Source: Schleiferiaceae bacterium | GTDB taxonomy: Bacteria; Bacteroidota; Bacteroidia; Flavobacteriales; Schleiferiaceae | Length of the DNA stretch: 7,357 nt | Direction of reading: 5' to 3' | Assembly (NCBI GenBank): GCA_030831045.1 | Contig: JAURMB010000105.1 | Location: 1-7,357 of the forward strand | Part shown: in pieces, positions 1 through 6,636 of the stretch | Position numbering within the stretch: the stretch's first letter is position 1 | Layout: the number at the start of each line of letters is the position of its first letter | Made by a program: the position numbers and the translations under genes | The notes under the pieces: generated by a model | Seen by the model: the letters and a program-made list of their open reading frames with translations, nothing else | Told to the model about the DNA's origin: nothing | Database searches by the model: none

Positions 1-1
1 A

Positions 2-3000
2 AACGAGCAGTCGCTGAGCATGCGCACGTGCGGACTTCGCGACGGCGACGCCCGGGCGGTCTTCAAAAACACCAGCATCGACATGCGCATGAACAAGCGC
101 ATGAAGCTCTTCGTGCACGCCGAGGCCGCCAACGACCCCAACCTGCTTCGCGACGGCGACGTACGCCTGTTTGTGCGCGTCGGCAACGACTACAGCCAGA
201 ACTACTACGAGTACGAACTTCCCCTAGTCACCACCCCATGGGGTTCGACCGACGAAGAAGTCATTTGGCCGGCGGCCAACGACGTCGACATTGAATTTGC
301 GCTGTGGACCGCGCTCAAGCTCGAGCGCGATGCGGCCATGCAAACCAACCCCAACGTCTCGCCGGCGCTGCCCTATGAGCGGGTCGTGGGCGACCGCACC
401 TACCGCGTCGTGGGCACTCCCAACCTCGGATGGGTGCGCACGATAATGGTCGGCGTGCGCAATCCGCGCCGCAGCTCGGCCAACCAAGGCGACGACGGCC
501 TCGACAAGTGCGCCGAAGTCTGGGTGAACGAACTGCGCATGACCGACTTTGACAACCGAGGCGGCGTAGCGGGCCTTGCGCGCGGAACGGCCAAGCTTTC
601 GGACCTCGGCCAGGTGGCCTTGAGCGGCGGATTCTCGACCCCCGGATTTGGAGGAATAGACATGGCCCCCAACGAGCGCAACAAGTTCAGCTCGATGAAC
701 TACGACCTGCAGACCAACCTCGACCTGCACCGCTTTTTGCCCGCGAAGAGCCGCCTGCGGCTGCCCGTCTTTGTGACGCACGCCCAGGATTGGAAGACGC
801 CGATGTTCAATCCCTACAACCCCGATATTGAGATGTCGCGGGCTTTGGCTAACCTGGTGACCTCGTCGGCAAAGGACTCGCTGCGTTCGATGGTCAGCGA
901 TTTTCAGCAGCGCCGCGCTGTGGCCCTCACGAACGTGCGAATCGATCGCGCTACGGGCGGGGCTCCGTCGTCGGGCCGCGGTGCGCCAAACGGTCCGCCG
1001 GCCGTGGATGGGGTGGACGCGAAGGGCGGCGGCGGCGACGGCCAAAACGACGGCATTTCAGCGGGCGCCAGCAAACTCCCCAAGAAGCCGCGACCCTGGG
1101 ATGTGGAGAACTGGAGCGCTACTTATGCGTTTAATGAAGTGCTCCGCCGCGATGCCAACACGCTGCAGGACCTCCGCCACGAAAACCGCGGAAGCCTGGC
1201 CTACGCCTTCCAAGCTCCGTCGGTCAACATTCAACCATTTAAAGCACTTAAGCCCAAGGCGCTAGCCCTTATTCGCGACGCGAACCTAAACCTCACCCCA
1301 TCGCGGGTAAGCGTGCGGGCCGATGTGCTCCGCAGCCAGCAAATCATGCAAATGCGCAACGTTGACAATCCGAAGTTCCAGCTTCCGGTTACCTACAACA
1401 AGAACTTCACGATGGACCGCAACTACAACGTCATTTGGGATCCGACCAAGACGTGGAAGCTCGACTACACCAGCCGCATTCGGGTGCGTTTTGACGAGTT
1501 GCCCGGCCCCGCTACGGCCGACAGCGTTCGCGACTTTTTAGCCAACAACCTTCGTTCGGGCGGACGCCCCACGGAATACCACCACACGGTGAACACGACG
1601 TGGGCCATTCCGATCAACAAACTCCCACTGATGGGCTTCTTGCAGACCCAAATTCGCTACACGGCCGACCTCGATTGGAAGACGAACTCGCTCTGGGCTA
1701 CCCGCCCCGGCTTGGATTCCCTGAACTTCGGGAACACTGTTGAGTCCAGCGGCAAGTGGAACGCCTCGGCCAATGCCAACATGGCGACGTTCTACAACCA
1801 AATTCCAGGCTACAGCAAGCTCAAAAAGCCCGCACGCGGCGCAGCTCCCGCGCGAGGCGCCAAGCAGGCCACTCCGCCGCCGTCCACCGGGAAATCCAAG
1901 GCCGAGAGCGAGCAGAAGCCCAGTGTGGCCAAGACCGTGCTCATCGGTGCGGTCGACCTGGTGACCATGCTTAAGAGCGTGAACGCCACCGCGAGCCTCA
2001 ACACGGGTATCCTTTTGCCGGGCTTCAGCACGACGCCGCAGTTCAGCGGACTCACCCCCGGGGCGGAGTTTGCTCCGGGCTGGAAGGCGGCGCTGGGATT
2101 GCCCCACGACCTCCCGTCGCTGGCAGCCTCTAAAGATTGGCTTCACAAGAATCCGCGCCAACCCCAGCGCGCCACCGAGGCTACGACCCAAAACATTACC
2201 CTGCGCGCCCAGCTAGAACCGCTTCAGGACATGCGCATTACCCTTAACGCCAACCAGACCTACGGGCGCCAGGCCTCCTACACCTACCGCTACTCGACCG
2301 GAACCGGACTCGATTCCTTGTTCGCCCAAGGATTCCATGCCTTCAACCCTCAAGAGGTGCTGACGTACAGCAGCTCGTGGATCTCTTGGCCGACCGCATT
2401 TGACGTGAGTAAAGAGCCGGAGTTTGGCAGCGCCGCCTACGACCAATTCCGTGCGGCCCGCCTCGAAGTGTCCAAGCGTATGGCTGACGCGCAGGCCCTC
2501 ATCGACCCCAACTACGCGACCAGCTTCATCGCCGATGCCGATTCGTCGCGCTACGGCTACGACGGATTCTCCGTCCTCCACACCGACGTGCTGGCCAACG
2601 CCTTTTTGGCGGCCTACGGCAACCGCGCGACGTCCAACCTCCCCATTGGAGAATACCGTTCGCTGCCGTTCTTCCCCAACTGGAACGCGACCTACACGGG
2701 ACTCATGCGCCTCAAAGCGGTCCGCAACGTATTCACCGCACTTAGCCTGAGCCATTCATATACCAGCACGATGACCGTGGCGGGCTTGCAAACCCATATG
2801 CTCCGCGCTCAGCGCCTGCAAGACAACCCGCTGAACCCCTTCCCGCGCAACGACAACTTCGACATCATGCCCGAGCGCCAAGTGGGCCAGATTTCGGTAT
2901 CCGAATCGTTTGCTCCGCTCCTCGGCGTCGACTTGCGAACCAAGACCAACGCGTCGTTTAAGCTGAACTACGGCATGATGCGCCAGCTCAACCTGAGCAT

Positions 3001-3376
3001 GGCCAACAACCAGCTTACCGAAAGCAAGTCCAAAGACATTACCGTCGGGGTGGGCTACATCATTAAAGACGTGCAGTTCCGCATCGTAGAGCAGGGGGGA
3101 GCCCCGCGCACCATCAAGTCGAACCTCGAACTCAAGCTCGACGTCAAGTTTAGCGACAACCAGACCGTCATTCGCCGCATTCTTGAAAACTTCAACCAGC
3201 CTACCGCCGGGCAAACGCGCACGACGGTCAAGCTAACCGCCGACTACCGCATGAGCCGACGCCTTACGGCGCAGTTCTACTACGACCAGACCGTCAGTAC
3301 GTTTAAAACCTCGCAGACGTTCCCCACCAACCAGTGGCAAAGCGGGGTGGCCCTGCGCTTAAATCTCGGCGGCTAG
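2..3376 (+). CDS. sprA: SprA, type IX secretion outer-membrane translocon (C-terminal half, partial at 5' end)
   Basis: SprA forms the very large outer-membrane beta-barrel through which type IX secretion substrates leave the periplasm; it is also needed for gliding in gliding species. The frame is open to the left edge (NEQSLS precedes the first in-frame ATG at 20), so that ATG is internal. About 1,124 residues are present, roughly half of a typical SprA (about 2,400). Family hallmarks visible are LRDGDARAVFKN at the start, YYEYELPL near 205-230, CAEVWVNELRMTDFDNRGG near 508-567, and a C-terminal section with NQPTAGQTRTTVKLTADYR then FYYDQTVSTF and FPTNQWQSGVALRLNL. Alternating polar and hydrophobic residues fit beta-strands. 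Two low-complexity Gly/Ala/Pro/Lys-rich linkers (about 950-1090 and 1817-1926) interrupt it and are probably loops. The identification is from recognised family motifs; the position of the linkers in the fold is inference. Confidence 0.95.
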   Translation, partial: NEQSLSMRTCGLRDGDARAVFKNTSIDMRMNKRMKLFVHAEAANDPNLLRDGDVRLFVRVGNDYSQNYYEYELPLVTTPWGSTDEEVIWPAANDVDIEFALWTALKLERDAAMQTNPNVSPALPYERVVGDRTYRVVGTPNLGWVRTIMVGVRNPRRSSANQGDDGLDKCAEVWVNELRMTDFDNRGGVAGLARGTAKLSDLGQVALSGGFSTPGFGGIDMAPNERNKFSSMNYDLQTNLDLHRFLPAKSRLRLPVFVTHAQDWKTPMFNPYNPDIEMSRALANLVTSSAKDSLRSMVSDFQQRRAVALTNVRIDRATGGAPSSGRGAPNGPPAVDGVDAKGGGGDGQNDGISAGASKLPKKPRPWDVENWSATYAFNEVLRRDANTLQDLRHENRGSLAYAFQAPSVNIQPFKALKPKALALIRDANLNLTPSRVSVRADVLRSQQIMQMRNVDNPKFQLPVTYNKNFTMDRNYNVIWDPTKTWKLDYTSRIRVRFDELPGPATADSVRDFLANNLRSGGRPTEYHHTVNTTWAIPINKLPLMGFLQTQIRYTADLDWKTNSLWATRPGLDSLNFGNTVESSGKWNASANANMATFYNQIPGYSKLKKPARGAAPARGAKQATPPPSTGKSKAESEQKPSVAKTVLIGAVDLVTMLKSVNATASLNTGILLPGFSTTPQFSGLTPGAEFAPGWKAALGLPHDLPSLAASKDWLHKNPRQPQRATEATTQNITLRAQLEPLQDMRITLNANQTYGRQASYTYRYSTGTGLDSLFAQGFHAFNPQEVLTYSSSWISWPTAFDVSKEPEFGSAAYDQFRAARLEVSKRMADAQALIDPNYATSFIADADSSRYGYDGFSVLHTDVLANAFLAAYGNRATSNLPIGEYRSLPFFPNWNATYTGLMRLKAVRNVFTALSLSHSYTSTMTVAGLQTHMLRAQRLQDNPLNPFPRNDNFDIMPERQVGQISVSESFAPLLGVDLRTKTNASFKLNYGMMRQLNLSMANNQLTESKSKDITVGVGYIIKDVQFRIVEQGGAPRTIKSNLELKLDVKFSDNQTVIRRILENFNQPTAGQTRTTVKLTADYRMSRRLTAQFYYDQTVSTFKTSQTFPTNQWQSGVALRLNLGG

Positions 3377-3403
3377 GGGCCCGAATTTGCCCTGCGGCCT
3401 CGC

Positions 3404-3411
3404 TATATTTG
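3404..3411 (+). promoter_or_regulatory. Bacteroidota-type -7 element before gcvH
   Basis: The octamer TATATTTG matches the Bacteroidota -7 consensus TAnnTTTG and is followed by only four bases (CCCC) before the gcvH ATG. With the usual spacing, transcription would begin at or within a couple of bases of the start codon, implying a leaderless or nearly leaderless mRNA. No TTG sits at the preferred 17-23 base distance upstream (the nearest, 3387-3389, leaves 14), so the -33 part is weak. No experimental start is known here. Confidence 0.6.
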
Positions 3412-3415
3412 CCCC

Positions 3416-3796
3416 ATGGAATTCCCCAGCAACCTCCGCTACACCAAAGACCACGAGTGGATCCGCCTTGAAGGCGACGTCGCCACCGTAGGCATCACTG
3501 ATTTTGCTCAAGGCGAGCTTGGTGACATCGTTTTTGTCGACATTCCCACTGAAGGCGAGGCGCTTTCGGCCGAAGAAGTTTTTGGCTCGGTCGAAGCCGT
3601 GAAGACGGTGAGCGACCTCTACTTGCCGGTTGCCGGTGAGGTGCTCGAGGTTAATGCGGCCATTGACGGCCAGCCCGACCTGGTCAACTCCGATCCCTAC
3701 GGCCAAGGCTGGATGGTTCGCGTCAAAGTTGCCAGCGTTGCCGACGTCGAGGCCCTGATGGACGCCGATGCCTACCGCGCCCTTGTTGGTGCCTAA
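3416..3796 (+). CDS. gcvH: Glycine cleavage system H protein
   Basis: GcvH is the small cytoplasmic lipoyl carrier that shuttles the aminomethyl group from the P protein (glycine decarboxylase) to the T protein and is reoxidised by the L protein. At 126 residues it is the normal family length. The N-terminal YTKDHEWI, the [17 protein letters not shown] segment and the lipoylation hairpin [11 protein letters not shown] are all present; the lipoylated lysine should be K63. The C-terminal half has the expected [15 protein letters not shown]. The ATG at 3416 is the first after the sprA stop and gives the standard N-terminus. The gene sits 39 bases behind sprA with its own promoter-like octamer, and its 3' end overlaps the next gene. 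The other glycine cleavage genes are not in the window. Confidence 0.97.
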   Translation: MEFPSNLRYTKDHEWIRLEGDVATVGITDFAQGELGDIVFVDIPTEGEALSAEEVFGSVEAVKTVSDLYLPVAGEVLEVNAAIDGQPDLVNSDPYGQGWMVRVKVASVADVEALMDADAYRALVGA

Positions 3797-4187
3797 AATC
3801 GCAATAAATCTGCTGCGCGTTCGGCAGCTGTGGCTCGTGCTCGCCCTCCTTTGGGCGGGCATTGTGCTTTTTTATTCCCTTCAGCCCAGCGTGGAACTTC
3901 CGGGCATTTTTCGCCTCGTCAAAGACTTGGTATTGCATTTTGGCGCGTATTCCGGCGTGTCGTTCCTCCTCATGGGCTACAGCCGTTCTACCGCGGGTCC
4001 AATCAAGGTTTCGGTGTTAAGTTTTGGCTACGGACTTGCCGTAGAAATTCTGCAACCGCTTGTGGCTGAGGGGCGTATGTTTTCGTGGCTCGACGTTCTC
4101 GCCAATTCGGTCGGAATTGGCTGCGGTATAGTTCTTGCGCTAATTATTAGGAGACGTATCTTTAACCCCAAACACAAATCAGTATGA
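3768..4187 (+). CDS. VanZ-like family membrane protein
   Basis: This small integral membrane protein has 139 residues from the ATG. VanZ-like proteins are named after a teicoplanin-resistance accessory protein, but most members have no established function, so no resistance role should be inferred. Four hydrophobic segments lie near residues 20-38, 54-71, 79-96 and 108-127. Family-type polar positions are visible: D53 and H57, E93 and Q96 in EILQP, R103, and D109 and N113 in [10 protein letters not shown]. The C-terminus is basic ([12 protein letters not shown]), consistent with a cytoplasmic end. The start is uncertain: the ATG at 3768 overlaps gcvH by 29 bases, while a GTG at 3789 (or TTGs at 3783 and 3786) would reduce this to 8-14. 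Its stop overlaps the tonB start as ATGA, suggesting translational coupling. Confidence 0.88.
   Translation: MPTAPLLVPKIAINLLRVRQLWLVLALLWAGIVLFYSLQPSVELPGIFRLVKDLVLHFGAYSGVSFLLMGYSRSTAGPIKVSVLSFGYGLAVEILQPLVAEGRMFSWLDVLANSVGIGCGIVLALIIRRRIFNPKHKSV
4135..4164 (+). promoter_or_regulatory. Possible tonB promoter inside the vanZ-like gene
   Basis: TTG at 4135-4137 is followed after 19 bases by TATCTTTA at 4157-4164. The spacing matches the Bacteroidota -33/-7 layout, but the -7 octamer ends in A rather than the consensus G. Initiation would fall around 4169-4172, giving tonB a short A-rich leader of about 12-15 bases. It lies in coding sequence, so chance occurrence is a real possibility. Confidence 0.35.
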
Positions 4188-4882
4188 ATCCGCGTAAAAA
4201 TTTCAAGGCCGACCTGGATGCCCGCAAGGGGATGTTCCTGCAGTTGGGCCTCGTGATCGCACTTGGTCTTTCTTGGATGGCCTTTGAGTGGCGCACCTAC
4301 GAAGGGGGCGTTATGGATCTTGGTCAGTTAGACGCTGTTATTGAAGACGAAGAGATGCTCGTGACGAACCGCGAGACCCCGCCACCACCCCCGCCGCCGC
4401 CTGCACCCGTTGAGGTCTTCAAGATTGTAGACAACAAAATCGACATCGTTGAATTGGACCTTATTTCAACCGAAATCGACGACGACGCAGCGGTGGAAAT
4501 CATGGAGGTTGAGGCCGTAGAAGAGGTATTCAACTTTGTGAACGTAGAGAACAAGCCGCTCTTCCCAGGCTGCGAAGACTTGGCCACCGAAGAGGAGCGC
4601 TTCAACTGCTTCAACACGAAGACCCGCCAGTTCATCGGCAAGAACTTTGAATTTCCGGAGATGGCCCGCCAAATGGGTATCCAGGGCAAAGTTTGGGTGT
4701 CGTTCATTATCGAAAAAGACGGACGCATCACCGACGTTACCGTGGACCGCGGGGTCGACAAGCTGCTCGACGAAGAAGCCGTTCGCGTCGTGAAGCTGTT
4801 CCCCAAAATGACGCCGGCCAAAGTGGGCGGACGCGCAGTTCGCATGCGCTACTCCCTGCCGATCAACGCACGCCTCCAGTAA
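4184..4882 (+). CDS. tonB: TonB-family energy transducer
   Basis: TonB proteins couple the inner-membrane proton motive force, through ExbB and ExbD, to outer-membrane TonB-dependent receptors. The 232-residue protein has the expected order: a basic cytoplasmic N-terminus (RKNFKADLDARK), one membrane anchor at about residues 17-36, an eight-proline run at 66-73, an acidic segment at about 82-114, and a TonB C-terminal domain from about 147 to the end, with IQGKVWVSFIIEKDGRITDV and LFPKMTPAKVGGRAVRMRYSLPI. The PLFPGCED and FNCFN pieces, with C130 and C142, are typical of Bacteroidota TonB proteins and could form a periplasmic disulfide (inference). The ATG overlaps the upstream stop by 4 bases and no Shine-Dalgarno is visible; the preceding bases are A-rich. 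A terminator follows 22 bases after the stop. exbB and exbD are absent from the window, and Bacteroidota usually carry several TonB paralogues. Confidence 0.93.
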   Translation: MNPRKNFKADLDARKGMFLQLGLVIALGLSWMAFEWRTYEGGVMDLGQLDAVIEDEEMLVTNRETPPPPPPPPAPVEVFKIVDNKIDIVELDLISTEIDDDAAVEIMEVEAVEEVFNFVNVENKPLFPGCEDLATEEERFNCFNTKTRQFIGKNFEFPEMARQMGIQGKVWVSFIIEKDGRITDVTVDRGVDKLLDEEAVRVVKLFPKMTPAKVGGRAVRMRYSLPINARLQ

Positions 4883-4904
4883 CGCTTCGCGTTTACCCCC
4901 TATG

Positions 4905-4927
4905 CCCCGGTTCGTCCGGGGTTTTTT
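4905..4927 (+). terminator. Intrinsic terminator after tonB
   Basis: A perfect 6-bp stem (CCCCGG at 4905-4910 pairing with CCGGGG at 4916-4921) encloses a 5-base loop TTCGT and is followed directly by six T residues. It lies 22 bases beyond the tonB stop and should end the sprA/gcvH/vanZ-like/tonB transcripts. Confidence 0.88.
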
Positions 4928-4932
4928 ATTTG
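4925..4932 (+). promoter_or_regulatory. Possible -7 element before cysQ, overlapping the terminator T-tract
   Basis: TTTATTTG differs from TAnnTTTG at one position (T for A at the second base) and is followed by six bases before the cysQ ATG at 4939. The terminator immediately upstream means cysQ needs its own promoter, which favours this element. No TTG at the right -33 distance is visible. The T-rich tract makes accidental near-matches more likely. Confidence 0.4.
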
Positions 4933-4938
4933 CACGAA

Positions 4939-5784
4939 ATGAACCACCACCCACAAGAGCTCCACTGGGGTCCTTCGGTCCTCCAAGCCGTGTATGCCGC
5001 GGCCGACGCCATCCTTCGCGTTTATGAAGGCCTTGAAGCCATCGAGATCGAACTTAAGTCCGACAACAGTCCCGTGACCGCGGCCGACCATGCTGCCCAT
5101 GCGGTGCTCGATCCGGTGCTCGCGGCCACCGGGTTCCCCGTTATGAGTGAAGAGGGGCGGAGCATTCCCTTCGCCGAACGCTCCGCCTGGGAGACCTACT
5201 GGGTGGTGGACCCGCTCGACGGAACCAAAGAGTTCATTAAGCGCAACGGCGAATTCACCGTCAACGTGGCCCTCGTGCACCAGGGTTCGCCCGTGTTTGG
5301 CTTTGTCTACGCCCCCGTGCTGGGCTGGCTGTACCTCGGTGGTCCCGGCTACGGCGCCCGAAAGTCCATGGTCCGCATCGATTGGAACGACGTATGGGAG
5401 CAGGCCCAGGCGCTGCCCGCCCGCCTGCCGGAACAAACCACCGTGGTCGCCAGCCGCTCCCACGCCACGCCCGAAACCGAAGAACTTATTGCCCGCTGGG
5501 AGTCTAAAGTCGGCCCCGTCGAGCGCGTGAGCATGGGTTCTTCGCTTAAAATTGGGCTGGTGGCCGAGGGCCGCGCCCATGCCTACCCCCGTGCGGCGCC
5601 CACCATGGAATGGGATACCGCCGCGGGCCATGCCGTGCTCTTAGGGGCCGGAATGGAACTGCGGGAACTCGTGCTCGGTCCAAACGGATTTCGCGCCGGA
5701 GAACCCCTTCGCTACAACAAAGAGAACTTGCTCAATCCGCCCTTCCTAGCCTGTGGCGCTCCGTATCTTTGCGGAGATGCGTGA
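4939..5784 (+). CDS. cysQ: 3'(2'),5'-bisphosphate nucleotidase CysQ
   Basis: CysQ hydrolyses 3'-phosphoadenosine 5'-phosphate (PAP), the by-product of PAPS-using reactions, to AMP and phosphate in the cytoplasm. It belongs to the Mg-dependent, lithium-sensitive inositol monophosphatase-like superfamily. The 281-residue product carries the metal-site motifs in order: DNSPVTAAD (42-50), SEEG with E71, WVVDPLDGTKEF with D91 and D94, and EWDTAAGHAVL with D226. SRSHATPETEE, MGSSLKIGLVAEG and the C-terminal YNKENLLNPPF are typical of CysQ rather than of SuhB-type inositol phosphatases. I chose ATG 4939 because it lies just after the tonB terminator and gives the normal N-terminus; the frame stays open upstream, but that would read back through the terminator into tonB. 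The last 8 bases overlap cyoE. No sulfate assimilation gene is adjacent. Confidence 0.95.
   Translation: MNHHPQELHWGPSVLQAVYAAADAILRVYEGLEAIEIELKSDNSPVTAADHAAHAVLDPVLAATGFPVMSEEGRSIPFAERSAWETYWVVDPLDGTKEFIKRNGEFTVNVALVHQGSPVFGFVYAPVLGWLYLGGPGYGARKSMVRIDWNDVWEQAQALPARLPEQTTVVASRSHATPETEELIARWESKVGPVERVSMGSSLKIGLVAEGRAHAYPRAAPTMEWDTAAGHAVLLGAGMELRELVLGPNGFRAGEPLRYNKENLLNPPFLACGAPYLCGDA
5759..5776. repeat. Short inverted repeat framing the cyoE -7 octamer
   Basis: CTCCG at 5759-5763 and CGGAG at 5772-5776 are perfect inverted copies separated by exactly the eight bases TATCTTTG. The right arm abuts the cyoE ATG at 5777. In a read-through transcript from cysQ this could fold into a 5-bp hairpin next to the start codon; in DNA it could be a small operator. 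Both roles are inference, and 5 bp is short enough to be chance. Confidence 0.4.
5764..5771 (+). promoter_or_regulatory. Bacteroidota-type -7 element before cyoE
   Basis: TATCTTTG is an exact match to TAnnTTTG and lies five bases before the chosen cyoE ATG, inside the 3' end of cysQ. Initiation would fall at about 5775-5778, so the cyoE/oxidase transcript would be leaderless or nearly so. No TTG occurs at the usual -33 spacing. The near-identical arrangement at gcvH supports a real element. Confidence 0.6.
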
Positions 5785-6628
5785 CCTCGGGCTCTTGCTG
5801 AAATTCCGGTTGGCCTTTTCGGTCGTGGTTTCGGCCGTCGCGGGCTACCTGATCGCGGTGCCCCAGGTCGACGGGGTTCAGCTCGCGCTTTTGACCTTGG
5901 GCGGATTTGCCGTTGTAGGCTCGAGCAATGCATTCAACCAAGTTTGGGAAGTTGCTCAAGACGGACTCATGGGGCGCACCCAAAACCGGCCCCTTCCGGC
6001 TGGGCGCATGACCCGCCGCGCTGCCCTGATTTGGGCGGTCCTCTTCGGCGTGCTGGGCATCGTTGCGTTGGCGTTCCTGAACCTCAAGACGGCGGCGTTT
6101 GGCGCGCTGAGCCTTTTGATTTACGTACTCATATACACGCCACTCAAGGCCAAATCCCCTTGGGCGGTACTGGTCGGCGCCGTACCCGGAGCCATTCCCT
6201 TTATGCTCGGTTGGGTGGCCGCCACCGGCTCGTTTGGACTCGAACCTGGCGTGCTGTTTGCGTACCAATTTGTTTGGCAGTTTCCGCACTTCTGGGCCAT
6301 AGCCTGGTTGTCGTTTGACGACTACGCCAAAGCGGGCTACTACTTGCTTCCGAACCGCGCCAAAGACGTTCTGGCCACGCGGCTAACCGTGTTTTACACC
6401 TTTTGGATGCTCTTGATTTCGCTTATGCCCGCATGGGGATTGGCCGGATCGCTCACCCTGGACCTTTGGGCCGCGGTGGCAACGGGGGTCCTTGGAATCG
6501 ACGTGCTTTACCACGCCCTGCGCCACGGTAGTGCGCAGTCCGATGCCTCGGCGCGCGCGCTCATGTTCAGCACCATCCGCTACCTGCCCCTCGTACAAAC
6601 TATTTGGGTGCTCGATCGGTTCATTTAA
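5777..6628 (+). CDS. cyoE: Protoheme IX farnesyltransferase (heme o synthase)
   Basis: CyoE/CtaB, an integral membrane UbiA-superfamily prenyltransferase, attaches farnesyl to heme b to give heme o, used directly or converted to heme a for heme-copper oxidases. The 283-residue product has many hydrophobic helices. The first catalytic loop reads NQVWEVAQDGLMGRT then NRPLP (residues 54-74), with N54, E58, D62, R67 and R71. YTPLK (120-124), GAVPGAIPF (134-142), WQFPHFWAIAW (167-177) and DDY (181-183) form the remaining conserved loops. The EVxxD version of the Asp motif resembles my recollection of eukaryotic COX10 more than the DRDID of E. coli CyoE. I chose ATG 5777 because the product starts MRDLGLLLKFR and follows the -7 octamer; a GTG at 5753 would put the promoter inside the gene. 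The gene overlaps cysQ by 8 bases and precedes two oxidase genes, fitting its role. Confidence 0.95.
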   Translation: MRDLGLLLKFRLAFSVVVSAVAGYLIAVPQVDGVQLALLTLGGFAVVGSSNAFNQVWEVAQDGLMGRTQNRPLPAGRMTRRAALIWAVLFGVLGIVALAFLNLKTAAFGALSLLIYVLIYTPLKAKSPWAVLVGAVPGAIPFMLGWVAATGSFGLEPGVLFAYQFVWQFPHFWAIAWLSFDDYAKAGYYLLPNRAKDVLATRLTVFYTFWMLLISLMPAWGLAGSLTLDLWAAVATGVLGIDVLYHALRHGSAQSDASARALMFSTIRYLPLVQTIWVLDRFI

Positions 6629-6636
6629 AACCTACT

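Noticed and set aside
35..161. 16-base direct repeat (35-50 and 146-161) in sprA
   Set aside because: Both copies encode LRDGD in frame, at two places where SprA proteins normally have similar turns. Shared codon choice explains the match, and there is no sign of a mobile or recombination site.
224..1045. 273-codon open frame on the minus strand inside sprA
   Set aside because: It is antisense to a clearly recognised sprA region, has low-complexity His/Arg/Val-rich content and no family motif. Long antisense frames are expected in G+C-rich coding DNA. The same applies to the minus-strand frames at 1538-2191, 2213-2755, 2756-3214, 4900-5631, 5732-6289 and 6625-7347.
3376..3415. Possible terminator or hairpin after sprA (GGGC with GCCC, or GGGGC with GCCCC)
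   Set aside because: The stems are only 4-5 bp with poor loops and no following T-tract, so I do not call a terminator. sprA read-through into gcvH is possible.
3768..4187. Glycopeptide (teicoplanin) resistance determinant
   Set aside because: VanZ-like proteins are widespread and mostly unrelated to resistance. No vanA-type or other resistance gene is nearby, and outer-membrane bacteria are intrinsically little affected by glycopeptides.
4371..4410. Proline-codon repeat in tonB as a possible microsatellite
   Set aside because: The codons vary among CCG, CCA, CCC and CCT, and a proline run in this position is normal for TonB proteins. It is not a pure nucleotide repeat.
4693..4938. Upstream extension of the cysQ frame into tonB
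   Set aside because: The extension is an Arg-rich shadow of tonB and would be translated through the terminator hairpin. The ATG at 4939 gives a normal CysQ N-terminus.
5771..5776. GGAG just before the cyoE ATG as a Shine-Dalgarno sequence
   Set aside because: It abuts the ATG with no spacer, so it cannot pair usefully with 16S rRNA while the start codon is in the P site. Bacteroidota rarely rely on such sites.
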